NCBI GenBank assembly: GCA_039519185.1
Contig: CM076847.1
Span: 28,021,251-28,085,250 of the forward strand
Reading direction: 5' to 3'
DNA length: 64,000 bases
From: Astragalus membranaceus
Taxonomy: Eukaryota; Streptophyta; Magnoliopsida; Fabales; Fabaceae
Positions 22,676-33,270 of this stretch are shown one piece after another. The notes beneath the pieces were generated by a model, which worked only from the letters and a program-made list of their open reading frames with translations, was not told the DNA's origin and made no database searches. The stretch's first letter is position 1. Every line of letters begins with the position of its first letter. A program made the translations under genes and the position numbers.

Positions 22676-23980
22676 GGTCTGCCAGAGGTGGAGGAAACAC
22701 TGGAAAGCATGATGGCCAGCGCATCAGACTGGGACATGGCTAGTCTGCTAAGAGTGCTCTGCGTTCCCGGCACAGAGTGGGTCAAAGAAGACTCTAGCGC
22801 GTTCAAAGTAAAAAGAACAATGTTGAAGCCGTTCTTGAAATCTCTGTCGCTGTGGGTGGTGAGTACAGTACTCCCAACCAAACACAACCTCTAGTGGCAC
22901 AAGGAGAGAATGTTCCTGCTCAAGGCCATTCTGGGTTCAAAGCAGTTTAACTTGGGTCAGTTGATCGAAAGAGAGATCCTGGCGTGCGCCAGAAGAAGTT
23001 TGGGTGCACTATTCTACCCTAATCTGATCCGATTACTCTGATGCCGAGGATGTGCCCAGGTTTGATGAAGAAGAGAAACACTTTCCCCTGGACCCTGAGG
23101 TGTTGCTGTCTTGTGAGGAGGACAGTAAGGAAGATGAAAGAAAGAAGGAGGAAGAGAAGAAGGAGGCAGTGTTTAAGGAAAGTCAGAAAGATCCTGCTGA
23201 GGAAACCCATGCTTGGTTATCTGAAGTGGTGCTGCTGCTACAGCAGGACATCCTCAAGCAGGAGGCATTGTCGATGTTCCTAAAAGCAGCCCATGATTGG
23301 TCCACAAGGGAGCAGGGCAAGACTGATATGCCAGCCCATGTGTTCCCTGTTTGGGTACTTCCTGAGGCTGGCCCTACTGGTCATGCTCACACAAAACCTG
23401 CTGCAAACACAATACCCACCAAGCCCAACCAACAAAACAACCCTGCTGCTGCCAAGAAACAGGCAGCACAAGAAGAGGAGCCCGTCGAAATGGTAACTGA
23501 TGAAGGAGAGAGGAAGAGCACAACTGGTGCTGCCAAGGCTACGGTAGCACCCCTAAAAGAGACCATGGTGATTGAGTCTGAGGAAGAGCAGGAATCCAGC
23601 TATAGTGGGAGCACCAGTAGCTCCTCCCCAGTCAGTTCAGTGGTAGGAGTGAACTCGGAAGGCAAAGAGGAAGGCAGTGATGCTGCAGAAAGAGAGTGGA
23701 AGTCCAAGAACGACCAAGACAAGAGTGCAGCCCCTGCAAAGCCTGCGAGTGCTGGGAAAAGGCTGCCATAGCATCTTCCCCATGCAAGACAAGGAAGGGA
23801 TCTGTTGCAGCAAGCGCTGCCGAGGTGCCATTTCAACTGCCTCCTAAGTCCACATGGACTAGGAGGAAAATGTGTGCAACCAGACCACCTCACCAGAAAA
23901 GAGTGTTGATAGAAGAAAGTGCTGACGAAGACGAGCAAGAGGGTAAGGACGAAGAAGACAAGAAGAAACAGAAGAAATGA
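22676..23980 (+). pseudogene. A third ORF, 3' part, broken
   Basis: Continues the ORF begun at 12661. The frame reads GLPEVEETLE onward to a TAG at 22892-22894. The same frame then runs on in homology-like fashion (WHKERMFLLKAILGSKQF) until a frameshift near 23035. The next frame (to 23771) is acidic and lysine-rich with an EEDSKEDERKKEEEKKE stretch and then serine-rich segments. A further shift near 23765 leads to a short acidic/basic tail ending at 23980. The C-terminal half is low-complexity and probably disordered. The stop and two shifts show it is not functional, independent of the T insertion. Confidence 0.65.
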
Positions 23981-25047
23981 TGCAGTAATTTCTATTTTCT
24001 CTTCTTATGTTTCTTTTTGTTGCCAATTGCCCATCCTCCGCCTGGTGGTTGACAGTGAGGACACTGTCTCCGCTTAAGTTGGGGGGGTGGAGCAATTTTA
24101 TCCCTTGTCAAGCGTATGTTCCCCCAATAGCCCAATCGTTAATCAAAAAATTTGTGTTTTACTGCTATGTACTGTATCTGCTAGCACTTGTGCTAGGGTA
24201 GCATCTTTGATATGTAGTGCTAGGATAGCACCGATGATAGCATATATATAAAAAAAAATTCCTTTTCAAGACAGAACCCAGTGAGGATAACCAGAAGTGG
24301 TGTGGCCTTAGAGTTGTGAAGGAGATAGCCTAGCCCCTCTAGTGGACACTTAACTTTTGTATTTTGGAAATAGGTGAAAGGCTTTACTTAGGTGGAAGTT
24401 AGGTGAAAACTTAGCAGGGACCGAAACTGCCTGGAATTTGATAGAAATTGCATGCAGGGTAAAAGTCAAGTTTGGGGGTAGCACGCTAGTAGCAAGGCCA
24501 AATTCAAGTAAAAGAGGGTGCACATATGCAAAAGAAGGTCGTTTGGCCACTGTGTAGGGAAGCTGTTTTGTGGAGACACCATTACAGTTTCAGTCGAAGC
24601 ATGGTCAAGTCAACTAAAAAAAAAGTGCACCACTCCAATTGGACTAAGTGTTATCAATGCCTAAAATAAAAAGGCAACCCCTGTATATCATCATATCCTT
24701 TCTTGCAGCAATTGAGAACGAAAGGAAGTACAGGAAATTCTAAGTGGGAACCAGAGCCAAGCCTAGTAAACTGTCAGGAGCCTATGGAAGAAGTACGAGA
24801 GAGCACACACACCTTTAAGCTAGGGGCGAAGGCTATGAGTTCACATGTTGCTAAGGAATGTAATAGTCTTAAGTTTGAGGGGGAAGTCTTGAGGAATATT
24901 TTTGCTGAATGGTAAACACGTTTTAAGAATGCTATCACTAGGTGCCTGTTGGATGCTGCCCAAGTTGTATGCTGTCACTAATGCTGTCAGCACTGTGCCG
25001 GATGCTGTCATTACTTGAGGACAAGCAATGATTCAAGTTTGGGGGTG
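23981..25047 (+). other. A 3' non-coding region with repeated polypurine-like tracts
   Basis: No gene is visible. Four AAGTTTGGGGG-like tracts occur, near 24075 (AAGTTGGGGGGG), 24469, 24871 and 25035. The last lies next to the LTR and is the likely true polypurine tract. Words of the type TAGCACTTGTGCTAGGGTAGC (24183-24230) are repeated. Confidence 0.65.
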
Positions 25048-26461
25048 TGATAACTCACAGAAATGTGAGTTATTTGCACTCAGTCAAATGGGAATTATCT
25101 TGATCCATAAGTAAGTTATGCTTTAAATTGTAGTAAATATCTTCATATTAGACACAAATGAACTCATGGATGTTAAGTATAATTTGGGCACGCAAGTGCC
25201 AATTTTGTGGAATTTAATCTGTGTGCTCAGTGTGCAGGACAGTCTTATGTATTTCAGTACTAAGGCAGGTGCTATGACGGGAGCCGCGGCAGGATCGCTG
25301 TGATTGATAGGAGCATAACTAGGCAAAGCGCCTCACTTAGCGCAGCAGAAAAGGAAACTTTATTTTCCAGCAAGCAAGAAGTTAGCGTGACTTCTAGGGT
25401 TTGTTACAACAAAACCAAGTGCACAAGGCCCAAGAGGGGGCGCGCCGTACCACCACGGGCCAAATATATGCATCTACCCTAGTGAGCACGACACACACTT
25501 GATACGCAAATCCTTGGAGAAAAAGAGAGAAGGAGTTCAGAACACGGGACGCCTACCTCCACAAAACACCATATTCAACCAACTGCAGCCATCATCCTCC
25601 ACACTCAACCACAAGATCCCTGTTAGCCAGTACTCTTAGCATTCCGATAGCACCACTCATAGTAGTTGTGTAACTCCTTCATGCTCGTTGGTGTAACTCA
25701 GCCCTTTAGTGCTTTTCCTATGTTGATGAGTCTGTTTACGGTAACTTTAAGTTATTTTATCATGTCTAAGCTCATCATGAGCTAAATTCTTTGATAGTCA
25801 AGACGATGGTGATATGAATATATTCTTTTAGTTGCTTTTATGTTATTGATTTGTGATGCCTCATTAGCTTGTGTATGTTTACTCTTATAAACTCTTTTCG
25901 AACTTGATCACTTTGTTTAGGGTAACGTGTTTTAATATCTGAAAAGGGATTAACTCACCGATTTCAAAAGTTAATATAGTTTGAAGAATGATAGGAATAT
26001 TATTCTTTCCTAACGAAGGATAGGAATATGAAGTTAGGGCTATAGTGTGAACTGAAACAAGCATTTCAACCTACGTGATGAACCTCAATGGGTGCTTAGG
26101 AATAAGGAAACCTTGACGACATCACGTTCTTAGCGATAGGAATATCCACTTTCATTCTGCTCACTGAGTGCTATCACAGCATCGATCACAGCACTACGAC
26201 TATAAGTTTTGTTTATTGATCCTGGTCTTGACTATTACCATCTCTCGTACCTTTACTTGTTCATATCTTATTATTCTCATTTCACTTACGTTAACTATTG
26301 CACAACAAACTTCACTGAGTTATTTGGTTACGTTTACTCATTAAAGCAACGCTATTCCATAGACTTAGCAATTGAACCTTAATCCTCGTGGGAACGATCT
26401 TTACTTACTACTTTATTACTTATTAGACTGTGTATACTTGCACACGTTTTTGCACAACACA
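25048..26461 (+). repeat. A 3' LTR
   Basis: Starts TGATAACTCACAGAAATGTGAGTTA, preceded by AAGTTTGGGGGTG, and ends at the CA of GCACAACACA (26459 or 26461). The start contains a short inverted repeat, AACTCAC / GTGAGTT. Length about 1.41 kb. No partner 5' LTR is in the window, so divergence cannot be measured. Confidence 0.75.
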
Positions 26462-26464
26462 ATA

Positions 26465-27132
26465 TCTATTCAAAACAATGTTAAAGTAAATACAGATATA
26501 TATCAATTTTGAATTATCATTTATTTTCTAAATTATATCTTGTATTTAAATATGTCTGTCATATGATCAAAAATAAAGAGTTTTCGCAAATCTTCCTCTT
26601 TACGCCAAGGATAGTTAAGAATAATTATCTCATTGGGTGGTAGATTCTGCTGCCCTTAATCATATGGGACTTACGCCACATTACTACCGTTCGAAATTGA
26701 CGAGATTTCCAGATATTCTTCATAAGATCCTTTTGGGGTCAAAGAGATTAATGAAAATATTTTGAAAAGAGCTTTAAAGTATTTTCACAATGTCGAACGG
26801 TAGTAAAGTATTTCCAGATATTCTGCTCTTTTCACAATATTTTCATTAATCTCTTTGACCCCAAAAGGATCTTATGAAGAATATCTGGATCTCTTGTCAA
26901 TGTCGAACGGTAGTAAGGTGGCGTAAGTCCCATATGGTTAAGGGCAGTAGAGTCAACCACCCAATGAGATAATTATTCTTAACTATCCTTGGCCTAAAGA
27001 GGAAGATTTGCAAAAACTCTTTATTTTTGATCATATGACAGACATATTTAAATACAAGATATAATTTAGAAAATAACTGATAATTCAAAATTGATATATA
27101 TCTGTATTTACTTTAACATTGTTTTGAATAGA
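26465..27132. repeat. 668-bp inverted repeat (long hairpin)
   Basis: Left arm 26465-26772 and right arm 26825-27132 are each 308 bp and reverse complements at about 96 percent (13 mismatches counted, no indels). The 52-bp centre (26773-26824) holds extra copies of words from the arms (CAATGTCGAACGGTAGTAA and ATTTCCAGATATTCT). No coding signal. It starts within about 5 bp of the end of the A LTR and precedes the caulimovirid fragment. It could be a foldback element, or a head-to-head duplication of flanking DNA. No clear target duplication was found. Confidence 0.9.
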
Positions 27133-27352
27133 GGCTGATTCCACTCCAAAGTAGAAAATAGAAAATAATTCTTTTATTCAAGTATTAATATCCAGTAAAG
27201 TGGTCTTATACTGATCGTCGAACAAGCATAGTTAACTCCACAGTATGCTCCAGAAGGTAATTACTAGTTCATATTTAATACTTATATTTCTATGTAAACC
27301 AAGTGAAGGAGATGATATTAATGGGTGAGGAAGTTTTATCTTCATTTTAACA
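27133..27352 (+). other. Unassigned AT-rich sequence
   Basis: No ORF or repeat recognised. It may be caulimovirid leader or part of the inverted-repeat locus. Confidence 0.3.
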
Positions 27353-30013
27353 ATGATTTCCTCACACATTCTTGAACCCATTTCTGGTAAGTCACCTATA
27401 TCTTCATCATCACCTTCATCTCAATCCTCTCTTAAGGAGAATCAATCCTTTTCAAACCATGTTTTCAAAAAAGAAACCTGTTTTGAAAATCAATCTTCCT
27501 TATCCGATTTTACCATAGATAAGGAATCCCTTAGGAAAGATTTCTACTCTGAGGAATGGGCTCATCACAGAGTATGGTTCTTTGAAAACTACCAGGGACA
27601 CAAAAACAAAATATCCAAGAGAAATTTTACAAATTTCTCGAACAAGTAAAGTTCAATATTCCTTTCTTTGATTGGTTTCATGCTTATACCATCAAGAAAA
27701 ATATTGACTACCCTTTCCAAACTGACATGGTTGGTAGAAAACCCCTAGACGTTATCACTGTTTGGCATCTTAAAGATGGTCAAATGGTTCAGTCTGAGCT
27801 TCCACCCAAAGTCCCCTTTGCTCTTAACAGCAAAGACCAATCTACGCCTGTTATGGCCTCCCCTTTCAAAACCAAAACTGAGGAAGGACCTGTCTCTGCC
27901 CAAGACATCAGAGACCTCATGGAGCAATCCAATTACATAAACAAATACCTCCAAGCTTTAGGTGATTCTAATAGTAGTAGAAAAGGCAAAGAAATTTGTC
28001 TAGACTCTTCTAAAACCGAACCATCTCCATCTTCATCTTCTACCCAATTAGAGAAACCTCTTTTCAAGCCCTATAAGGTTTCCAAATCCTTCAAAAAAAA
28101 CCTTCGTCGTAATGATCCCAAAGATCACATCAAAAGGGAAGTTGATGACGCCAAAAATGAACTCTTAGCCAAAGTCATTAAGCAATTAGTTGTCCTTAGG
28201 ACAACTGCTCCTGACACACCTTCACCTAAGAATAAAATCATCAAAATGCTTGATGAAGCCTCTTCTGATCACTCAGAAGAAACCAATCCAGAGGAAAAAG
28301 TCAGTCCTATCATCTACAATACCAAAAACCAATGGAAAAGAGAAACAAAACTTTATTATCCTAGAGGCACGACCCCTGACCTTCTCTTAGAAGAAAAGGA
28401 GACCAACATCAAAAGCTTTAGTGCTAATAACGTTTACGAGTGGAACATTGATGGAGAAAATGAGTATAGCATAACCAAAATTCTCCAAAACATGACTATG
28501 GTTGCCACTGCTTATGAAACCTCCAACAATTGTCCTGAAAACATGATCGTTGATATCCTTGTTGCAGGGTTTTGCGGTCAACTCAAAGGTTGGTGGGATA
28601 ATTATCTCACCGATAACGCCAAACAATGTATCCTCACTGCAGTCAAACTTGACTCCAGTGGCATCCCTGTCCTAGATGAGGAAGGCAGTATCCCTGATGC
28701 TGTCAATACCCTTATCTTTACTATTGACCAACAGTTTATTGGAGACCCTTCTTTAATTAAAGATAGGTCTGCAGAATTGTTGTCCAATCTTAGGTGTAAG
28801 ACCCTTGGTGACTTCAGATGGTATAAAGATACCTTCCTGACTAGATTCTATACCAGAGAAGATAGCCAACAAGCTTTCTGGAAAGAAAAGTTCTTGGCTG
28901 GTCTCCCCAAATCCTTAGGCGATAAAGTTAGGGATAAACTTCGTAGTCAAAACCCTGATGGCATCATCCAATATCAGCAATTAAGTTATGGTCAACTGAT
29001 TGCGATCATCCAAAAGGTTGCTTTGAAGATTTGTCAAGACGACAAAATCCAGCAACAACTATCCAAAGAAAAGGCCCAAAATTCTAAAGATTTAGAGACC
29101 TTCTGTGAGCAATTTGGTCTTCCTTGTGCTTAGAAGGCCGGGTCTAAACCCAAAGTAAAGTCCAATAACGTCTTACCTAGACCAAACTATTATAGGGAAA
29201 GTCGTTTCAATAAACCCTAACCACAACCTACGGGTCGACCTGTAAAACATTATGAAAATAATGACAAGCTTAGTAACCCTATTACCTGCTTCAAATGTGG
29301 CAAACCAGGCCACATCAGCAGAAACTGCAGGGTTTTAGGGAAACTCAAGGCCTTGAACCTTGGCCCTGACATTGAAGATAAGATTAACAATCTGTTGGTC
29401 CAATCTTCAGGAGATACTGATGCAGGATCTTCCGACCAATCTTTAGATAACCTAAACCAAAATCATGAGGATGACTTAACGGACTCCTCCAAACACATTA
29501 ATGTCCTCACTAGAGAACTGGACCTTCTCTTCGAAGCCATTAATGCTATCCCTGATCCTCAGGAAAAGGAAAAGTATCTTAACAAGTTAAGAACCACCCT
29601 TGAATCAAAACCCCCCAAAAGTCCTCTCATAACCAATAGGTTTAACCTGAAAGATACCTTTAAGAGGTTAGAGAGAACCAGTGCAAAACCTGTTACTATT
29701 CAAGATCTTCAATCTGATATTAACAATTTGAAAATTGAAATCAAAGATCTTAAACAGAAACAGGCTGAGCATCAATCAACCCTAGATCAATGGAGGATTC
29801 ATTGGCCTGGGAATGATTCATCTTCTGGAGTTCCTGCTTCTGAAGATGATAAAAAGGTGGAAACACCCAATGATGATTTCTTAGGGATTATCAGTTATGT
29901 CAAAATACAAAAGTTTTATATAAACGTCAAAATCATCATAGGTGAGTTCACCCTTGAGACAATTGCCCTCTTTGATACTGGGGCAGACTCTAATTGCATC
30001 CTTGAAGGTCTTG
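27353..30013 (+). pseudogene. Caulimovirid copy 1: capsid, zinc finger and protease remnant
   Basis: Endogenous pararetrovirus sequence. The N-terminal part is in one frame to about 27610, where a one-base difference shifts it. The frame from about 27619 holds a capsid-like region with WWDNYL (28590), ELLSNLRCKTLGDFRWYKDTF (28780-28840) and FLAGLPKSLGDKVRDK. A CCHC zinc finger lies at 29287-29328 (CFKCGKPGHISRNC), followed by a coiled, acidic spacer and a protease active site DTGAD at 29974-29988. In-frame stops at 29131 (TAG) and 29218 (TAA) break it. The sequence ends where element X starts, so reverse transcriptase is absent here. The order capsid-zinc finger-protease is that of caulimovirids. 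It is dead as read. Confidence 0.8.
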
Positions 30014-31004
30014 TGTAACATCCCTAATTTTTAAAATTATGAATTATGTGGATTTTAAATAATCCCTAGCCGAGGAAAATAATAATCCGCGATTCGTAAC
30101 CATATTAGTATTCTAACCCTCGAATTATGCCCCAAAACGAGGTGTTAAAAGAAAATTTGGAGCTAGGGGGCATTATGGTCATTTCGCACCTTTGACCCAC
30201 CTCCAGCTTTTAAAAGACTGGACACACTCACACCCTCCCACTTAAGCTCATTTCTGAAAACAGAAAGAAGAAGAGTACTAAAAAAATCAGAGAAAAGAAG
30301 AAGGAGAGGGCGAAGTGGAGAGGAGGAAGAAGACTTGAGCTGAATTCATCTACTTCTTGCATGTAAGTCCTCCTTCAACATTCCTACTCCATTTTCCAAT
30401 TCCTTTCTAATGAGCCAAGTTTCAAAGCCTGATTCTCCCTATATTCCTCCTTGCCATTTTCGCATATCAAAGCTCCAAGTGAGGAAGGAGATGGAGTTTT
30501 GAGCAATAGCTGTCTTGCATGTTCAGTGGAAGCTTCTAAGAAAGAGATTTCAGACTTGCATGGTTGATTGAAAGGAGGATTTGAATAGTGGTGCAGCTGG
30601 GTTCGAGATTGGACAGAAAAGAGTGACTGTCTTGGAAGCGGTTCGAGTACTAGCGGGGAGCGTTCGTGTGATTCGGATCAACACCTACGTACTCCGGCTC
30701 CATTTTCAGAATTTCTACGCACCAGTGAGTTCTACTCACGATAGGGAATTTTGATAGTCTGAACTTGTTTTCGATATGGAATTCCTTGGTTACATTTTCT
30801 GTTTTCAAAGGTCCTAGAACCGAAAAGCGATTTTCGAGTCAAAACGGCGTTTTACGGTTTATTGAGAATTTTAATGAATCATTGAAATGAAACACTTTAT
30901 ATATATTCTGGAATAGTTGGAATTTTTCTGGATTTCAGGTGATTGAAATTAGGAATCGAATTGGATGAGAACGGAGAGCGAAAATGGGAAAAGTGTGAAA
31001 TTCT

Positions 31005-31216
31005 GGTAACAGATACAGGTCGCACGGACCGTGCGCCCCTGGGCACGGATCGTGCGCTTGCTTCGGATTGGAAGTATTGGAAACAGAACGGGACGCACGG
31101 GTCGTGCGCCCCTGGGCACGGATCGTGCGTTTCCTTCTGGTAGATGGGTCCTGAGTAGTGCACCACGCACGGGTCGTGCGTCCCTGGGCACGGGTCGTGC
31201 GTGTGGTTCTGTTACC
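31005..31216 (+). repeat. Dyad-pair array in X LTR
   Basis: Three modules, each CGCACGGNYCGTGCG, then CCCTGGG, then GCACGGNTCGTGCG, begin at 31021, 31094 and 31166 (spacing 73 and 72 bp). The block is bordered by the inverted words GGTAACAGA (31005) and TCTGTTACC (31208). Confidence 0.85.
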
Positions 31217-31960
31217 GGTTTCCGTTTTCTCGTTTTGTCGCTCCGTTTGATCCCGAACCTTTTCTAATCTCTTTCTCAATCATTTAAAAAGGAACTGCCT
31301 TATTAAAAACCGTATTTTGAGCTTGTTCAACTTATGTTTTTGAAAAGAGTTTCGAAAGCACATTTAATTGAAAAACCGAAACCCTAGGATACGAGTGGGT
31401 ACACCAATCTATGAACTGATTGAATATATATGTTTATATATGTCAAATGAAAATGATTATAATGTCGGAGGTCTAACTTATGAATTCCTCAAAACGGGTT
31501 ATAGATCGATATGGATATTGATATCTAATTGTTATGTAATAGATCCATTTGGTGATCGAAAAGATATAAACTATCTAACTCTCGAGAACTTGATGCATAT
31601 TGTCATATGTATTACGTTGGGTGACGACCTGACAAGTAGCGTACTAGGAAGGGAAGTCATGAGCCCTCACCCTAGGCCCTGAACGTGTTTTGGCGTGGTC
31701 AACTCACGGGTTACCGGGATTAGCAGGCGTTGTGCGGCCGGTTTGTGCTAAGTAATTCACGAACTGCCGGGATTAGCAGTCGTTGTGCGGTCGGCAATTC
31801 GATTAAAAAATAAAATTCACAAATTGCCGGGATTAGCAGTCGTTGTGCGCTCGGCATTCGATTAATGAATAAGACATTGTTATGTCAACTTTTGTTGTAA
31901 CGGTTTAATAATCTAAACCGAGTGTCGGTGAGGGGGCACGGTAGGACTCACTGAGATAAT

Positions 31961-31965
31961 GTTAT
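31961..31965 (+). repeat. Target site duplication of B, left
   Basis: GTTAT; repeated at 50019-50023 on the other side of B. Confidence 0.95.
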
Positions 31966-33254
31966 TGTTAACAATTTGGCAAGTGTACCAATTGTCGCAA
32001 GTAATAAAATTTATCGGTAAGAACCGGTCGATCCACAGGGATTGCGCGTTGACAACAATAGCAAAATTGTAAATTCGTAGATTGTAGATATTTGATAAAT
32101 TGAGTAACTGGTAACAGAACACGAACGTGAATTAATAATGCGAGAAAAAACGACTAGGGATCGAATCCTCTCACCTCGCCTATCACATGAACCTCAGCCA
32201 ATTCAAGTTAATTATTCAATTTCTCGATTCAATTCAGTAATTTAGGTCAAGGGTAATTCCTTGTCTCAAGACCCCTATTACCCTAAGAGTTACCCTAATT
32301 CCTTAGGTGAGTCGTGCTAGAGGGTAACGCATAAAGATTAAGAATTATAATGAATTCACATAAGCTACCACATATTCATATGGTGATTACTAGCATGTGA
32401 TCTAAATACCCAAATTCCAGCTACTAATTCATATCCCTATGCAATCACTAGCCTGGATCATCGCAATTATCATATGTAATTGAAAAGCGTTAAGAACATA
32501 GGTAATTAGACAAGTAAATTGAATAACAACTGAATTAACTAGAGCAATGGTTCACATGATAGGTTTGGGAGATTCATCTCTCCCTAATCTAAGAGAATTA
32601 GTTACAAATCATCCTAAGAGTGGAAACCAACATAAAATAGAAAACAATCATAAAGGAAGACATTAGAACCTTCAATCCCTTGTTCCCAAGTGATGAGAAG
32701 GCTCCAAAATCGCACCTCCAGCTGCTCCAAAACGTGGCTCCAAATCCCAAAAACGAAGTGCTCTCAAAAATTCCTTAAATTGCTTTAAAAACCCTAATTT
32801 TCACGCACCATCGCGACGCGGCCCGTGACCGTCGCGTCGCGACAAATGACAGAAACTTCAGGCCTCGCAAAACTTCTCCAGGTCGCGTCGCGAACCCTCC
32901 TGGTCGCGACGCGAAAAATGAGAGAAAGTTCTGGCTTGTAAAATTCCTACGGATCGCGTCGCGAACCCTCCTGGTCGCGACGCGAAAATCAACAGAAAGT
33001 TCTGACTATGCAAATTCCTCCAGATTGCTGCATTTCCGGGCAAGTGTCTGGTTCGCCGAAAGATGCCACAACCACTTAAAAGGTCTTCAAGTCCCATTTA
33101 GCTCCAAAAGTGAAGGAATAACTTACAATTGAACTTCCTACTACAATGATCTAAAACTGAACTAAATCCCAGATAATGACTGTTATACAATAAAAACCCT
33201 GCACAATTGGTCCTAAAAATGCCTAACTTACATCATATGATTGGGAGTCAACAC
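31966..33254 (-). repeat. B 3' LTR
   Basis: In plus view it starts TGTTAACAATTTGGCAAGTG and ends GATTGGGAGTCAACA. It holds three GC dyad pairs of the TCGCGACGCG type at 32811, 32881 and 32951, an exact 70-bp period. No gene is present. Confidence 0.95.
32811..32995 (-). repeat. TCGCGACGCG dyad-pair array in B LTR
   Basis: Three paired dyads begin 70 bp apart. In the second and third, TCGCGTCGCGA and TCGCGACGCGA are separated by ACCCTCCTGG. The intervening sequence repeats CAGAAAGTTCTG-like words. The same array lies at about 49575-49762 in the other LTR, where one dyad has decayed (GGTCGGGCAGCGAAC near 49646). Confidence 0.85.
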
Positions 33255-33270
33255 AACCCCAAACTTAAAC
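33255..33270 (-). promoter_or_regulatory. B polypurine tract
   Basis: On the minus strand TTTAAGTTTGGGGTTG borders the 3' LTR. Similar AAGTTTGGGG words recur near 33846 and 33886. Confidence 0.75.

Larger units (their letters stand above)
8121..26461 (+). mobile_element. A: Athila-like element, 5'-truncated and split by T
   Basis: The element starts abruptly in the C-terminal part of gag next to L1 and ends with a 3' LTR at 25048-26461. The order is gag end, protease, reverse transcriptase, RNase H, integrase (to 12026), a spacer, and a third ORF. That ORF is interrupted by element T (13030-22670) and resumes at 22676, followed by a non-coding region, a polypurine tract and the LTR. Motifs such as CDLGASINMMP and FMDDFSVFG mark the Athila branch. 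The 5' LTR and most of gag are missing. Several frameshifts and stops show the copy is dead. Confidence 0.9.
30014..31965 (+). repeat. X 5' LTR, first part
   Basis: Contains a purine-rich tract from 30256, the hairpin GTGAGTTCTACTCAC at about 30725, three pairs of CGCACGG-type dyads at 31021, 31094 and 31166, and three CCGGGATTAGCA repeats (31710-31860). It is broken at GTTAT by element B and resumes at 50019. A 104-codon ORF near 31368 shows no homology. Confidence 0.85.

Noticed and set aside
22670..22894. New gene starting with ATG at 22670
   Set aside because: The ATG is created by the last A of the T LTR plus the target duplication; the frame is the interrupted third ORF of A.
30014..31965. 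Solo LTR
   Set aside because: The LTR continues after element B at 50019, with the GTTAT duplication, and leads into a primer site and gag-pol.
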